From positions 1 through 14,458 of the forward strand of contig JAICWX010000224.1 of assembly GCA_025934635.1 (NCBI GenBank): a DNA stretch of 14,458 bases, written 5' to 3'. The position numbers were made by a program, and so were the translations under genes. This stretch comes from Streptosporangiaceae bacterium. Lineage in GTDB: Bacteria > Actinomycetota > Actinomycetes > Streptosporangiales > Streptosporangiaceae. Positions 14,275 to 14,458 of this stretch are shown here, one piece after another; within the stretch, counting starts at the first letter, position 1, and each line of letters begins with the position of its first letter. Below the pieces are notes generated by a model. It was not told the DNA's origin, made no database searches, and saw only the letters and a list, made by a program, of their open reading frames with translations.

Positions 14275-14360
14275 GCCCCTGACCCGCCGCCCGCCCCCTG
14301 ACCCGCCGCCCGGCCCCTAACCCGCCGCCCGGCCCCTGACCCACGGCCCCGTCCCTGACC
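14275..14360. repeat. About four imperfect 19-bp tandem repeats
   Basis: Units of the form GGCCCCTGACCCGCCGCCC start near 14275, 14293, 14312 and 14331, with single-base variants (CTAACC in the third, CCACGG in the fourth) and a fading fifth half-unit at 14351. The region carries no convincing gene and lies upstream of the YCII start. It is a small minisatellite of unknown role. Confidence 0.7.
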
Positions 14361-14426
14361 TCAACTACCGCATCCACACCACAGCCCACACCCGTCACCA
14401 TCCTGGCTCGCACCAACCCCCAGCAA

Positions 14427-14453
14427 ACGACATTGATGCTCCATCGATGTCGT
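14427..14453. promoter_or_regulatory. 11-bp inverted repeat at the window edge
   Basis: ACGACATTGAT and ATCGATGTCGT pair over 11 positions (one G-U in plus-strand RNA) around the 5-base loop GCTCC. No T-run follows before the window ends, so it is either a hairpin or an operator for a gene beyond the edge; it cannot be decided from here. Confidence 0.45.
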
Positions 14454-14458
14454 GGTAG

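Noticed and set aside
13334..14458. CRISPR array, tRNA, rRNA or riboswitch in the non-coding stretches
   Set aside because: The repeats are tandem without unique spacers, and no cloverleaf, rRNA core or known riboswitch core is visible.

Overview
The window comes from a very high G+C actinobacterium (Actinomycetota). Codon third positions are almost all G or C, GTG starts are common, and the protein families (FadD-type ligase, LuxR-type two-component pair, DHA2-type transporter, membrane FHA-protease with Ser/Thr kinase and PP2C) are typical of soil or filamentous actinomycetes. I cannot name a genus from sequence alone.

Layout. (A) 2-2725, plus strand: the C-terminal part of an iron-dependent hydroxyacid-oxoacid transhydrogenase, a small FmdB-type zinc-ribbon protein and an acyl-CoA ligase, so closely spaced that they are probably one operon. 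(B) 2736-5969, minus strand: read in transcription order, a short histidine kinase, a LuxR-type response regulator, an SDR oxidoreductase and a diacylglycerol/lipid kinase-family protein. (C) 5970-6135: a divergent promoter region holding a perfect 9+9 bp inverted repeat. (D) 6136-7258, plus strand: a DHA2-type drug-efflux transporter gene that is broken. About 100 codons are missing at a short-repeat junction, the reading frame changes there, and the last membrane segments are gone. The regulator in B also carries a frameshift and the kinase lacks a normal membrane sensor region, so the whole efflux/two-component locus looks decayed, unless the assembly is wrong here.

(E) 7255-13333, minus strand: the most interesting part. 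Five genes in one direction, four of the junctions nearly touching or overlapping: an FHA / transmembrane / trypsin-like protease protein, a proline-rich transmembrane protein with an outside domain, a TerY-like VWA protein, a PP2C phosphatase, and a Ser/Thr-kinase-like protein with a C-terminal zinc ribbon. The last three match the VWA + PP2C + zinc-ribbon kinase combination known as the TerY-phosphorylation (TerY-P) triad of tellurite/stress-resistance loci, but no TerD/TerC gene is present. Instead the triad is coupled to two membrane proteins, one of which would place a phosphopeptide-binding FHA domain inside the cell and a serine protease outside. I infer a self-contained phospho-signalling device that senses or acts across the membrane.

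(F) 13334-13855: a regulatory-looking stretch with palindromes, an AT-rich promoter-like hexamer, a doubtful 66-residue ORF and three 11-bp tandem repeats. (G) 13856-14197, minus strand: a YCII/DGPF-family protein. (H) 14198-14458: non-coding, with about four 19-bp tandem repeats and an 11-bp-stem inverted repeat at the window edge.
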